A stretch of 64,000 nucleotides of DNA from Paenibacillus sp. FSL R5-0517 (GCF_037974355.1 NZ_CP150235.1:4340001-4404000), one strand, 5' to 3'; positions 1-9,269 are shown, counted from the first letter of the stretch. Notes: a model not told the origin generated them from the sequence alone. Program-made: numbers and translations.

Positions 1-59
1 CCGAAAATTACAAATTTCGACCCAACATATAATAATATCTTAGCACGAGTGAAATGTAA

Positions 60-93
60 AAAAAAATAACCAGCATAAAGAAATTATGCTGGT
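60..93 (-). terminator. Terminator of the FtsH-like gene
   Basis: Ten-base arms (ACCAGCATAA at 69-78 and its complement at 84-93) with a five-base loop, followed on the minus strand by a run of T. The TAA stop codon of the protease gene (84-86) lies inside the hairpin. Confidence 0.8.
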
Positions 94-1586
94 AAACGGG
101 CACTGTCACGAAATTGACAACGAAATTGTTCGCCGGACAAAACTTCCTCTCGAATCAGGATGTCGAGTGAATTGTCGAAAATTGTCCGTTGTTCTTCAAG
201 TAAGCGCTTCGTCTGTTCCATGAGTTCTTGCAATATTAATTTATTCTCTCGCATGAGCTCCTCGGTGGTAACCATATCCATGTTCACAATCCCAAGAGAA
301 GTCAATCCGGAAGCCATCATCGTTTGCACGACATTGGTTGCTTGATCAAAGTCATTGCGCGAACCCGTAGAACGTCCACCGTAATACATTTCCTCTGCAG
401 CAGCTCCTCCAAGTGCAATCATGATCTGCTCTTCAAGAAAACGCTTCGTATAAAGGAACTGTTCCTGTTGCGGGTTATGACGCACATATCCCAGCGCCTG
501 TCCACGCGGACTGAGTGCCACCTGGCTTACACTGCCCGGACGAACAAGTTCAGCCATAATGGCGTGTCCCAATTCATGAATGGCAACCCTTTTCTTCTCT
601 TCCACACTGGACTCACGATCTGTTTTCTCGCCCATCATAACTTTATCAATAGCCAGAGACAAGTGCCGTTGTTCTATGTGTAACAGCCCATCCCGCATGG
701 CATATATCGCTGCTTCGTTCATCACACTTTCAAGCTGCGCACCGGAGAAACCATACGATTCTTCCGCTGTCTTCTCCAGATTCACTTCCTTCATCAGAGG
801 TTTATTCACCGCATGCAATTCCAGAATATGCTTTCTACCCTTCTTGTCAGGCAAGTCCACTTGAATGTGGCGGTCAAAACGTCCTGGACGTGTCAGGGCG
901 CTATCCAGCATTTCCTTGCGGTTTGTTGCAGCAATAACCAGTATTCTTGGGGTATCGGAAGAATAAATTCCATCCATTTCCGTCAAGAGCTGGTTCAGCG
1001 TCTGATCATACTCCCGCTGTTGTCCACCTTCACGTTTCCCCCCGATGACATCGATCTCATCGATAAATATAATAGCATTTTCTTTATTTTCCTTGGTGGC
1101 ACGGGTTCTTGCATCCTTGAACAAATCCCGAATTCTGCTGGCACCAACACCAACATACATTTCCACAAACTCACTGCCCGATGCAGCAACGAAAACAGAA
1201 TCGGTGTAATGCGCAGCCGCTTTGGCCATCAACGTTTTCCCTGTCCCTGGAGGGCCTGTCAGCAAGATCCCTTTTAACGGGCGAATCCCGAACTTGCGAA
1301 TTTCTTCATGTTTGATGAGAAAGTCCAGTGCTTCACGCAATTCTTGCTTGGCACTGTCCTGACCACCAATTTCTTCAAAAGTAAGCTTGGAAGGACCTTT
1401 TTTCTTCCGTTTACGCTCCTGTGCAGCGCCTACGGTAATCCCGCCACGCATTTGCATCATGAACAACAAAGCTCCAACAAACACCGCTGCAATTAGAATC
1501 GGAACAATATTAACACCAGTAAAAGCAAGAAAAATAATCAACACGGGGACAAATCCAATGGCAATTTCTTTGGTCCACTTAGGCAT
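84..1586 (-). CDS. FtsH-like membrane AAA+ zinc metalloprotease, compact form
   Basis: 500 residues. By family, an ATP-driven membrane-anchored protease. Two hydrophobic segments (about 9-24 and 26-45) form a hairpin with almost no loop, so the roughly 75-residue outer domain of classical FtsH is missing. Then come Walker A GPPGTGKT (111-118), an aromatic pore loop YVGVG (about 144), Walker B IIFIDE (172-177), the second region of homology ending in RPGRFDR, the zinc site HELGH (337-341) and a likely third ligand Asp412. FtsH usually has about 600-650 residues and reads HEAGH. The start is ATG 1586, behind AGGAG that lies inside the end of the preceding gene (8-nt overlap), so the two are probably translated together. 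All active-site residues are present; the substrate is unknown. Probably a paralogue of the housekeeping FtsH. Confidence 0.85.
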   Translation of the reverse strand: MPKWTKEIAIGFVPVLIIFLAFTGVNIVPILIAAVFVGALLFMMQMRGGITVGAAQERKRKKKGPSKLTFEEIGGQDSAKQELREALDFLIKHEEIRKFGIRPLKGILLTGPPGTGKTLMAKAAAHYTDSVFVAASGSEFVEMYVGVGASRIRDLFKDARTRATKENKENAIIFIDEIDVIGGKREGGQQREYDQTLNQLLTEMDGIYSSDTPRILVIAATNRKEMLDSALTRPGRFDRHIQVDLPDKKGRKHILELHAVNKPLMKEVNLEKTAEESYGFSGAQLESVMNEAAIYAMRDGLLHIEQRHLSLAIDKVMMGEKTDRESSVEEKKRVAIHELGHAIMAELVRPGSVSQVALSPRGQALGYVRHNPQQEQFLYTKRFLEEQIMIALGGAAAEEMYYGGRSTGSRNDFDQATNVVQTMMASGLTSLGIVNMDMVTTEELMRENKLILQELMEQTKRLLEEQRTIFDNSLDILIREEVLSGEQFRCQFRDSARLPA

Positions 1587-2106
1587 TAGGCCACACTCCT
1601 ATCTGACCGGGCACACGCGGCAGAATAATAAACTTGCTGGCATCTCCGTCTCTAAGACTAACATATACATTGTTGTCATCCATCGCTGTATTTACCTTTA
1701 TTCCATTCGTAGCCATCTTGGACAATGTTGGTGTGATCTCGGTGTACTGTTTGTTCTCCATCGCCTGAGCTACGGTAAACATCGCATCACCCCACCAGCT
1801 TTCGAGTGCTTCACTGGAATGATCTACAACATCCAACTTTAATGAGCGAGTTCCAATCAAGGTCTGTCCTTCTTTGTGAATATATTGTACCAGTCTGCCC
1901 AAATCAACATCAGGTTGCAGATCCAGTTTCAATTGTACGTCATTGCGGTTAATAGTTAATTGAACGTCATTGACTCCATCGTACTGGGTAACCATCTTTT
2001 CAATCGGATTCTGCAAAGCCACCTGACGATACACAAACCAACCTCCAAACAACACAACGGCTGAAATGACGGCAGTTAAAGCAATAGGCAATACTTTTAG
2101 CTTCAA
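1579..2106 (-). CDS. Membrane-anchored protein of unknown function, partner of FtsH-like protease
   Basis: 175 residues. I do not recognise a family. One N-terminal membrane segment (about residues 8-26) is followed by a soluble region of about 145 residues rich in beta-type alternation, expected outside the membrane. It ends in VPGQIGVWPNA. It overlaps the FtsH-like gene downstream by 8 nt, so the two very likely act together. It could be an adaptor, inhibitor or substrate of the protease, or take the place of the outer domain that protease lacks; nothing in the sequence decides. The start ATG 2106 has GGGAGGGGT just upstream. Confidence 0.7.
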   Translation of the reverse strand: MKLKVLPIALTAVISAVVLFGGWFVYRQVALQNPIEKMVTQYDGVNDVQLTINRNDVQLKLDLQPDVDLGRLVQYIHKEGQTLIGTRSLKLDVVDHSSEALESWWGDAMFTVAQAMENKQYTEITPTLSKMATNGIKVNTAMDDNNVYVSLRDGDASKFIILPRVPGQIGVWPNA

Positions 2107-2406
2107 GTGAATTACCCCTCCCAGATTTTGGCCTAACTTACTGGCCTATTGGTATATACGAATATGTGCACATTGATCCCTGCGAGAATTTCGACAGGTT
2201 TATTTGTTATGAATGTAACTTTGAGTACATAACTGAGTATATCACATCGTATATACAATTTCGAAGGCGAAAATATGAATAAATTATTAATTTTAACTAT
2301 TTAAATCAAAACTGTTCACAGGCAACACAAAGAACCGGTTCAGTCGGATATCCGTCTGCCGGTTCTTTCACTTCTATGATTCTCTAGCTAAGTTACTCTA
2401 TTTGTT
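2107..2406. other. Non-coding gap with promoter-like AT-rich DNA
   Basis: About 300 bp between the YpmB-like gene and the FtsH-partner gene. It holds the terminator at 2329-2368 and, on the minus strand, an extended -10 motif TGATATACT around 2236-2244 without a clear -35. This is a plausible but weak promoter for the protease pair. No coding sequence is seen. Confidence 0.4.
2329..2368 (-). terminator. Terminator after the YpmB-like gene
   Basis: Arms AAAGAACCGG (2329-2338) and its complement CCGGTTCTTT (2359-2368) around a 20-base loop, 39 bases past the stop of the YpmB-like gene. The T run is part of the stem, so the strength is uncertain. Confidence 0.6.
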
Positions 2407-2937
2407 CTAGCTGTTCGGGAGTGTGTAAACCAAGTCTACCTGTTCTCCATTGCTAAAACGATAAAACCGATAGTGGTTATGTGTACCGTCTTTATAATAC
2501 ACTTGCCACACATATATTCCATTCACAACTCCGGGCATGATTCGTTTAATCTCACCGGCTGGAACTTCGGAACTAAAGCGATTGCGTATCTGTGCTTCGG
2601 ACATGCCATTCTGCAACAGTTCACTGTGTATAGCGTTAGCACCTGTAGCAGGTTGATTGTTTGCATCGAATTTAACCCAGACCATAACATCCTGGTTATC
2701 CTTGTTTTTGCCGAGCAGGGTCCAGTAGATGTTGTCAGAGCCTTCTTTATCACCCCAGATGTACTTACGCAATTCATCATAAGATGTAATGCCCAGTTGC
2801 TCCTGTGCTGCCTGTATGGCGAGCGCTTCTTCCTTACGCTGGTCCTGTGTGACATACACGTAATAACGCTGAAGTCCAAACAGAATCAGAACCAGTGCAA
2901 GCAGCGAAATCCATATCCACTTCTTTTTTTTCTTCAA
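2407..2937 (-). CDS. YpmB/TseB-like cell-wall regulator, DUF5590
   Basis: 176 residues. One N-terminal membrane segment (about 7-22, after a lysine-rich start) is followed by an extracytoplasmic domain. Its layout, with 'EEALAIQAAQEQLGI' then a repeat containing 'YYWTLLGKNKDNQDVMVWV'-like strands and 'WQVYYKDG', resembles B. subtilis YpmB/TseB, which is linked to PBP2A and cell elongation. In B. subtilis ypmB lies near dinG, as here. The start is TTG (2935-2937) behind AAAGGAA. It follows the deaminase gene by 39 nt, probably in one transcript with rex. The family call rests on pattern and position only. Confidence 0.7.
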   Translation of the reverse strand: MKKKKKWIWISLLALVLILFGLQRYYVYVTQDQRKEEALAIQAAQEQLGITSYDELRKYIWGDKEGSDNIYWTLLGKNKDNQDVMVWVKFDANNQPATGANAIHSELLQNGMSEAQIRNRFSSEVPAGEIKRIMPGVVNGIYVWQVYYKDGTHNHYRFYRFSNGEQVDLVYTLPNS

Positions 2938-2976
2938 AAGCCGAACTTCCTTTCCCTATGATGCTCCGCAATGCAA

Positions 2977-4281
2977 TTAACGAGCAAGCAAACCATCAAA
3001 TGCCAATTGAGACTCACGCAAAATGCGTTCTTCATCCAGCGTCAGACATTCGCCATGTTTAACCACTTGTTTCCCATCTACCCATACGTGCTCCACATCT
3101 TTGGCAGAGGCTGAATAAATCGTATGCGAGATCAGGTCTGTATGTGGGTAGAAGTGTGCCTGTTCAATGTCCAGGGCGATGAAATCAGCCTTCATGCCTA
3201 CCTGAAGCGCACCGGTATTGTTCAGGAAGATGGATTTAGCACCATATGAAGTTCCGAGTAGTAACGCTTCGCCCGCTGGCACGGCAGTCGGATCACCAGA
3301 CACACCTTTGTGGATCAATGCAGCCAGTCTCATTTCTTCAAACATATCCAGGTTGTTGTTGCTTGCCGGTCCGTCGGTTCCGAGTGACACGGTAACTCCT
3401 GCTTTCAGTAATGCAGGTACCCGCGCAACACCGGAAGCGAGTTTCAGGTTACTTCCCGGGTTATGGGATACAGCCACATCATGGCGGGCCAAAATTTCAA
3501 TCTCTTCATCATTTAGATGCACCGCATGTGCTACCAGGGATGGACGGGAGAAAAAGCCCAGTTTCTCCAGATGTGCCACAGGACGCAGTCCATAGTCTGT
3601 AACGTTCTGCTCCACTTCACGAAGCGTTTCCGACATATGTGTATGCAGAGGAAGGTTAAGATCATTTGCGACCTGTACAAGCTTCTCTATGTAGTCAGGA
3701 GGGCATGTATATGGTGCGTGTGGCGAGATTACGGTTGTGATGCGACCATCTGCCTGTCCATTCCACTCACGCGCAAACGCTGCCGACTCCTCCAGCTTCC
3801 GCAATTGCTCTTCTTCCGAGCACAGCCCGATTACACCACGTGCAAGTGCTGCTCTAACGCCGGATTGTTCCACAACTTTGGCAACCTGATCCATGTGATC
3901 ATACATGTCCAGGAAAGCTGTAGTTCCGCCTTTCAACATTTCAAGCACGGATAGCGAAGTTCCCCAATATACGTCTTGAGAAGTCATTTTTGCTTCCATC
4001 GGCCACATTTTTTCCTGCAACCATACTTGTAACGCAAGATCGTCCCCGTGTCCTCTAAGCAACGACATCGCTGCATGACCATGCGTATTGATCAGACCCG
4101 GCAGGAAGAACAATCCTTTTCCATCCACTTTGGTACAATTTTCGTCTCCATCCGGCAATGTCTCACCAATATGCACAATCTTGTCATTCTCGACAACCAT
4201 GTATCCATGAACCACGTTCCATGTAGTGCCTTCATTAACGGCAAATTTGCCGTTGTGAATTACCCATCTATTTGTTGTCAT
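2977..4281 (-). CDS. mtaD: 5-methylthioadenosine/S-adenosylhomocysteine deaminase (amidohydrolase)
   Basis: 434 residues from the chosen start. By family it deaminates MTA and SAH to the inosyl forms in methionine/SAM salvage. Amidohydrolase marks are seen in order: metal ligands in THGH (His67 and His69), a central SPHAPYTC, the THMSET histidine, and LGTDGPASNNN with the catalytic aspartate near the C-terminus. A longer frame runs up to 4350, but ATG 4281 fits better: it begins at the conserved TTNRWVIHNG region, has GGAAAGGACGACGAGG upstream, and overlaps the end of rex by 14 nt (coupling). Distinction from guanine deaminase or other cytosine-type amidohydrolases rests on overall pattern. 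Confidence 0.82.
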   Translation of the reverse strand: MTTNRWVIHNGKFAVNEGTTWNVVHGYMVVENDKIVHIGETLPDGDENCTKVDGKGLFFLPGLINTHGHAAMSLLRGHGDDLALQVWLQEKMWPMEAKMTSQDVYWGTSLSVLEMLKGGTTAFLDMYDHMDQVAKVVEQSGVRAALARGVIGLCSEEEQLRKLEESAAFAREWNGQADGRITTVISPHAPYTCPPDYIEKLVQVANDLNLPLHTHMSETLREVEQNVTDYGLRPVAHLEKLGFFSRPSLVAHAVHLNDEEIEILARHDVAVSHNPGSNLKLASGVARVPALLKAGVTVSLGTDGPASNNNLDMFEEMRLAALIHKGVSGDPTAVPAGEALLLGTSYGAKSIFLNNTGALQVGMKADFIALDIEQAHFYPHTDLISHTIYSASAKDVEHVWVDGKQVVKHGECLTLDEERILRESQLAFDGLLAR

Positions 4282-4921
4282 CTTCCTCGTCGTCCTTTCC
4301 AGTCTCCAAGTAATAGGCCAAACTAAGCAGATCCGTTGTAAAGTCAGCATGGTGAATGCGGATATGTGGCGGTGTTTTTAGAATGGTTGGTGCAAAATTA
4401 AGAATCGCTTCGATTCCCGACTCAATAAGTTGATCGGCTACATTTTGAGCTTCCGTATCCGGAACGGTAATAATTCCGATGCGGATGTTATCTGTCTTAA
4501 CCGCTTCCGTTAATTCATTCATTGGTTTTACCGTCAAACTGTTGATTTGACTACCAATCTTCGGTCCATATGCATCGAATACAGCAACAATCTTCATGTT
4601 GTCTTTCAGATATGCGTTGTAGTTGGACAAGGCCTGTCCCAGGTTACCCGCACCTACCAAAGCTACATTAATTTGCTGATCAATTTTGAGAATGTGACGA
4701 ATTTTCTCGATCAAATAGGATACATCATACCCGATCCCTTTTCGACCAAAATCACCGAAGTAAGCCAGGTCTTTTCGAATTTGGGCCGGATTCAGATCCA
4801 GCCTCTGTCCAAGTTCTTGAGAAGAAACAGTAGCCACCTCACGCTGATGTAACTCGTTCAAATAGCGCAAGTATACAGGCAGACGTCGTACCACCGCTTC
4901 CGAAATTTTATCCGATTTCAT
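4268..4921 (-). CDS. rex: Redox-sensing transcriptional repressor Rex
   Basis: 217 residues, the usual Rex length. Residues 1-75 form a winged helix (SEAVVRRLPVYLRYL, then KDLAYFGDFGRKGIGY). Residues 85-200 form a Rossmann domain with GAGNLG at 90-95 for NADH binding and a domain-swapping C-terminal helix. An acidic tail (KDDEEDDNK) is added. Rex represses fermentative and respiratory genes while NAD+ is high and leaves DNA when NADH rises. I find no clear TTGTGAA-N4-TTCACAA site in front of rex itself. It heads the short rex-mtaD-ypmB group; the start ATG 4921 has GGGGGAGC upstream. Confidence 0.95.
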   Translation of the reverse strand: MKSDKISEAVVRRLPVYLRYLNELHQREVATVSSQELGQRLDLNPAQIRKDLAYFGDFGRKGIGYDVSYLIEKIRHILKIDQQINVALVGAGNLGQALSNYNAYLKDNMKIVAVFDAYGPKIGSQINSLTVKPMNELTEAVKTDNIRIGIITVPDTEAQNVADQLIESGIEAILNFAPTILKTPPHIRIHHADFTTDLLSLAYYLETGKDDEEDDNK

Positions 4922-4970
4922 TCTTGCTCCCCCTTACCAATGCCACGATAAAATAATAGATGAAAAGATG

Positions 4971-5020
4971 AGCATTCTGTATAAACTCAAAGATAGACGT
5001 GACATTTTATACAGAATGCT
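4971..5020 (-). terminator. Perfect 15-bp inverted repeat between dinG and rex
   Basis: AGCATTCTGTATAAA at 4971-4985 is exactly complementary to 5006-5020, with a 20-base loop. It sits 120 bp past the end of dinG and 50 bp before rex. The minus-strand side is followed by CATCTTTTC rather than a clean T run, so it may be a weak terminator or an operator for rex. Confidence 0.5.
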
Positions 5021-5140
5021 CTTTGTAATTTAGGTTATAAGTTCTTACGTGCAACTGCTTTAATCGGATACGGAAATATCTAATAAAGTTTAACGCCAAA
5101 CGATAGTGTCATGCAATGATATAACAAACAAAATCAACCA

Positions 5141-8002
5141 TTATTCTTGTTCATTAACTGGTTTTTCTAACCACTCGGTAATCCGTGGAACCATCTGCTC
5201 CGTGAGCATATGCTCCATTTTGGGACCAGGTAATGAATATAAAAAGAATTTGCCATAGTACGCTTCGATCACACGTGTATCATAAACAATGACAATACCT
5301 CTGTCCTTCGCTGTTCGCACCAATCGGCCAAATCCTTGCTTGAAACGAATGACCGCTTGCGGCACAGACAGTTTCATGAATGGATTTTTCTTTTGCTCCT
5401 GGAGCAATTCACTCTTGGCTTCAACCAACGGATGATTCGGCGGCTGGAAAGGCAGACGCACAATAGCGAGACAGGTCAGTGCTTCTCCCGGGATATCTAC
5501 ACCCTCCCAGAAGCTGCTTGTGCCCAAGAGTACCGTAGCTTTGGCATCCTGGAACCTGCGAGTTAACTTGGAGCGGCTTCCACTGTCCACACCTTGACCC
5601 AACAACGAGATGTCGTTACCAGACAGTGCCTCCTTCAGCGGATCATAGACCTGTCGAAGCATCTTGTATGAAGTAAACAGAACCATCATGCGTCCACGCG
5701 TGGCAATTGCGGTCTCTGCGAGTGATTGCACCAGCATATTGACAAAGTGCGCATCACCCACACTGCCTTTCACACTTGGGAAATCACGCGGAATCACTAG
5801 AAGTGCCTGATCACGATAATTAAAAGGTGATGGCAGCATCGACGTTAACAGCCGATTATTCTCAGAGGCTTCCTGTAAGCCAAGCTGCTCAATCATGAAC
5901 TGGAATGACTTATCTACAGAGAGCGTAGCCGATGTAAGCACAACACTTTTCTTTTTATCAAAGAACAAATCCTTCAGTTGTGCACTGACATCGACAGGTA
6001 CGGCGTACAGTTGAAGAGATTTACTGCGGAACTGACCGCTGGCTTCCATCCAGTACACCGTTTTGGCATCATCCATACGCATGAAGAATCGCAGATTCTC
6101 CTTCAATGTGGTCAGATCTTTCAGCAGTCCTGTAATGTCCGTAATCAGACTATCCGATTGATAATCATCCTGATCCTCTTTCACCTCAAGCAGCAATTTG
6201 TCCCCTTTGCGAACCAAATCGCCCAGAGTCACATAGATCTGGTTCTCCAGATCCTGCAACTCCTGCCATTTCGCAGGTTTCTGAGATGCCTTCAGGCGCA
6301 GGGAAAATTGCCCTGTCTCTCCCGGTGAAGCATCACTTCGTTCAGGCAAAAGACCGAACAGAGCATCGCTCATACGATCCCACAGTTCCTTAACCTCAAC
6401 AGCTAGCGGGAACATCTGATCTACCATGGAGCCCCATTGCACCGAATTTTCATGCCCGGATAACTGCGAACGAAGCATAGGCAGTTGTCCATTACGACTG
6501 TCTTTAAACAGACGGGTCAGGGTATGAACCAACGTGAAATATTTCATATGCATTCCGAGATGTTTACCCGCTACATCTTCCAGATGATGGGCCTCATCGA
6601 TCACAAGACTCTCATAGGCTGGCAACAACTGATGTGCTGCTTTGACATCCGTAAACAATTTGGAGTGATTGGTTATTACGATATCAGACAACCCGGCCTC
6701 ATGTTTGGCGCGATGATAGAAACATTTGCGGAACCATGGGCAGGATCTTCCCAGACAGGACTCGGATTCGCTCTGTACAGTCTCCCAGAAGTCGCCTCCG
6801 CGTCCGCTAAGGTTAAGCTCCTCATCATCTCCAGTTTCAGTCTGTGTGAGCCACACAATCATCTGAGCGGCTGTGAAATAATCCTCTTTGGGCGTGGCGA
6901 ATTCACGTTTATTGATTTTGTGTTCAAATTTGCGCAGGCACAGGTAATGTCCACGTCCTTTGAAGACAGCAGCCTTAAACGGAAACGGAACCACTTGGGT
7001 CAGCATCGGAATATCTCGCTCTCTCAATTGCTCCTGCAAATTGATCGTATGCGTGCTGACCATGACTTTCTGTTCTTGTTTCACACTTTCGTATATCGCT
7101 GGCAGCAGATAACCCAGAGATTTACCGGTACCTGTTCCAGCTTCGATCAAGAGATGTTTCTCTTCATCCAGGGCTTGCCTTACACTGCTGAACATCTGGG
7201 TCTGCGCTTCACGCTCTTCGTAATGATCCAGCGTATCCTTCAAGTTCTCCCGAACCTGGTCCATAAACTGTTCGAAGCTTACACCATCGAGGGGGTTACC
7301 TTCCCGCTCATCACGTGGTGCACCAATATCGGTCCAATCACTTACATTAAGAGCAAGCTGCCGATAATAGGTATGTCCGTCCAGATCCTGAATCGGCTCT
7401 GCTTCCTTCTCACTGCGCATCCCGTCCAAGAACCAACCCAAGTCACTGTCTTCTGGTGCGAACAGGTCACTGAGCCGTTGAATCGTTATGAGCGGTAATT
7501 CCTTTAACTCATCCAGACACTTGAGCAGCACATAGGCTGTCGCCAGTGCGTCACTGTCGGCCTGGTGAGGGCGATCATGTTGAAATCCAAATTCAGAAGA
7601 CACATAACCTAGTTGATAAGAACCCAGTGATGGGAACGTAATCTTCAGAAAATCAATGGTATCCAGAATACGGCCAGTGAACGGCAGATAACCGCAACGG
7701 TCAAGAGCATTCTGCAAAAAGTGAAAATCAAAAGCGACGTTGTGTCCAACAAGCACCACATCGTTAAGCAGCGGAACCATCTCCATCATCATCTCTTCGA
7801 GTGATGGAGCGTCCGCCACATCTTCATCGGTAATACCCGTTAGCCCCGAGATAAACGGGGGAATCGGGACACCAGGGTTCACATAAGAACTATATATTTG
7901 AGTTATGCTGAAGTCATGATCTATGATGGCAAGTCCGGCTTGTATAATCTCACCGTCGGACTGCGTGCCGGTTGTTTCGAAATCCAATACGGCAAATTTC
8001 AT
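5141..8002 (-). CDS. dinG: DinG-family ATP-dependent DNA helicase with N-terminal 3'-5' exonuclease
   Basis: 953 residues. The N-terminal 170 residues are a DEDDh exonuclease (DFETTG at 7-12, later HNVAFDF and HQADSD). Residues about 245-940 are an XPD/DinG-type superfamily 2 helicase: Walker A EAGTGTGKS (about 287-295), DEAH box VIDEAHH, and C-terminal motifs TSATLS and QGFGRLVR. Between motifs I and II is a cysteine set spaced C-x60-C-x4-C-x5-C, the pattern of the XPD/DinG iron-sulfur domain. B. subtilis has the orthologue ypvA beside panD, as here. Likely role: processing structured or damaged DNA. It is transcribed alone, between hairpins at 8084 and 4971. Start ATG 8002. Confidence 0.93.
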   Translation of the reverse strand: MKFAVLDFETTGTQSDGEIIQAGLAIIDHDFSITQIYSSYVNPGVPIPPFISGLTGITDEDVADAPSLEEMMMEMVPLLNDVVLVGHNVAFDFHFLQNALDRCGYLPFTGRILDTIDFLKITFPSLGSYQLGYVSSEFGFQHDRPHQADSDALATAYVLLKCLDELKELPLITIQRLSDLFAPEDSDLGWFLDGMRSEKEAEPIQDLDGHTYYRQLALNVSDWTDIGAPRDEREGNPLDGVSFEQFMDQVRENLKDTLDHYEEREAQTQMFSSVRQALDEEKHLLIEAGTGTGKSLGYLLPAIYESVKQEQKVMVSTHTINLQEQLRERDIPMLTQVVPFPFKAAVFKGRGHYLCLRKFEHKINKREFATPKEDYFTAAQMIVWLTQTETGDDEELNLSGRGGDFWETVQSESESCLGRSCPWFRKCFYHRAKHEAGLSDIVITNHSKLFTDVKAAHQLLPAYESLVIDEAHHLEDVAGKHLGMHMKYFTLVHTLTRLFKDSRNGQLPMLRSQLSGHENSVQWGSMVDQMFPLAVEVKELWDRMSDALFGLLPERSDASPGETGQFSLRLKASQKPAKWQELQDLENQIYVTLGDLVRKGDKLLLEVKEDQDDYQSDSLITDITGLLKDLTTLKENLRFFMRMDDAKTVYWMEASGQFRSKSLQLYAVPVDVSAQLKDLFFDKKKSVVLTSATLSVDKSFQFMIEQLGLQEASENNRLLTSMLPSPFNYRDQALLVIPRDFPSVKGSVGDAHFVNMLVQSLAETAIATRGRMMVLFTSYKMLRQVYDPLKEALSGNDISLLGQGVDSGSRSKLTRRFQDAKATVLLGTSSFWEGVDIPGEALTCLAIVRLPFQPPNHPLVEAKSELLQEQKKNPFMKLSVPQAVIRFKQGFGRLVRTAKDRGIVIVYDTRVIEAYYGKFFLYSLPGPKMEHMLTEQMVPRITEWLEKPVNEQE

Positions 8003-8083
8003 TGCAATATACGGTCCCTTCCATTCCAGTCTATGTTACAGCATAGCAAAAAAAAGGGGATTTGAAAATTAACTGACAAAAAA

Positions 8084-8127
8084 GCGGTGTCCCCGCCGCT
8101 ATGCCAAAGGAGGGAACACCGTTTTTT
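8084..8127 (-). terminator. Terminator between TPR gene and dinG
   Basis: GC-rich arms (GGTGTCCCCGCC at 8086-8097 against the complement of 8109-8120, two mismatches) with A runs on the left and T runs on the right, so it can work on both strands. It ends the transcript of the TPR gene. Confidence 0.8.
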
Positions 8128-8144
8128 TGTCGCCGAATTCCCGC

Positions 8145-8792
8145 TTAATGAAGGGTCGTCAGCTGATTAGCATATTGCAATTTTCCCCTGTTCAACCTGC
8201 AAGCTTCCATGTTGTACAGCGGTTCGGTCAATGTCGGGTCATACTGAAGGGCCTGTGCAAAGAGTGAACATGCAGCCTCCGGGTTCGCAAGCTTGGCTTG
8301 AATACAGCCCAGAGCGTTACATACAAGCCCTTTCAAGCGAGGTGAGCCCTTAAGATACATGATCTGCTGCAAATGTGTCCCGGCTTCAGCGATTTGTTCC
8401 AGATTCAGATATGCGAGTGCCAAGTAAAAACGAGTTAATGCACTCTCCGGATGGTCGGTCACAACCCGGGAGAACTGCAAGATCGCCTGCGGATACATCT
8501 GTAATTTGAAATATCCTTGTCCTCGACTGAAACATTCCAGATGGAGTTCAGGCAGAGCGGTGACAGCTTCCTGTTCCGGTTCAAGGGACGCAGGCTTATC
8601 CATCTCCCGTTCCCTCACCTGGCTCATCTTTTCTTCAAACATCAGCCATTCATCCAACATTCCGTCACTCATCCGCTTAAGCAAGTTCCACTTTTGCAGC
8701 AATTCTTGTTTGTTCAGACCTTCAGCGGAAGGATAGCTCTTGATAATTTCATCTAACATGTCGTTCATTTCTGCGAAAACATGCTGGAACAT
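8145..8792 (-). CDS. Tetratricopeptide-repeat protein of unknown function
   Basis: 215 residues, cytoplasmic, no signal or membrane segment. The N-terminal 75 residues are helical and charged. From about 85 to 200 there are three TPR-like units (around HLECFSRGQGYFKLQMYPQAIL, FYLALAYLNLEQIAEAGTHL and NALGCIQAKLANPEAACSLF, each with the Gly/Ala-Tyr-Ala-Pro positions typical of TPR). The role is likely protein binding; no partner can be named. It lies 93 bp past panD and ends at a strong terminator, so it may be the last gene of the pan transcript. Start ATG 8792. Confidence 0.7.
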   Translation of the reverse strand: MFQHVFAEMNDMLDEIIKSYPSAEGLNKQELLQKWNLLKRMSDGMLDEWLMFEEKMSQVREREMDKPASLEPEQEAVTALPELHLECFSRGQGYFKLQMYPQAILQFSRVVTDHPESALTRFYLALAYLNLEQIAEAGTHLQQIMYLKGSPRLKGLVCNALGCIQAKLANPEAACSLFAQALQYDPTLTEPLYNMEACRLNRGKLQYANQLTTLH

Positions 8793-8885
8793 CGTTGCAT
8801 CCCCACCCTTGAAAAAATGGATTAGTGCAGTGACCTGTAATCATTTTTTGCTTCAAGGGCCGATTTCATTCTCCTTACCAGTCGA

Positions 8886-9269
8886 TTACATAATTGTTGC
8901 GTGAACTTCCTGCTTCATGGTTTGTACAGGTTTATTCTGTCCATCTACAAACACAACGGTTGGTTTGTGAGTATTTGCCTCTTCTTGCGACATCATGGCA
9001 TAAGAAATGATAATGACATTGTCTCCAGGCTGCACCAGACGAGCAGCTGCACCGTTTAGACAGATGACCCCGCTTCCGCGCGGTCCTGGAATCACATAAG
9101 TTTCCAGACGTGCACCATTGTTGTTGTTCACAATCTGCACTTTCTCGTTTTCCATCAAGTCGGATGTTTCCATCAAATCTTCGTCTATGGTAATGCTACC
9201 CACATAGTTCAAGTTGGCTTCCGTTACCGTAGCCCGGTGAATTTTGGATTTCATGAGTGTTCTAAACAT
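8886..9269 (-). CDS. panD: Aspartate 1-decarboxylase precursor
   Basis: 127 residues, normal length. Makes beta-alanine for pantothenate. The proenzyme cleaves itself between Gly24 and Ser25 (YVGSIT), giving a pyruvoyl group on Ser25; Lys9 (SKIHRA), Tyr58 region and the GAAARLV stretch are present. The start ATG 9269 overlaps the end of panC by 8 nt. Third gene of panBCD. Confidence 0.97.
   Translation of the reverse strand: MFRTLMKSKIHRATVTEANLNYVGSITIDEDLMETSDLMENEKVQIVNNNNGARLETYVIPGPRGSGVICLNGAAARLVQPGDNVIIISYAMMSQEEANTHKPTVVFVDGQNKPVQTMKQEVHATIM

Noticed and set aside
4922..5140. Rex operator in front of rex
   Set aside because: No TTGTGAA-N4-TTCACAA match; the 15-bp inverted repeat there has a different sequence.
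6485..7498. Long plus-strand frame opposite dinG (337 codons)
   Set aside because: Antisense to a clear helicase gene; no ribosome site or family pattern.
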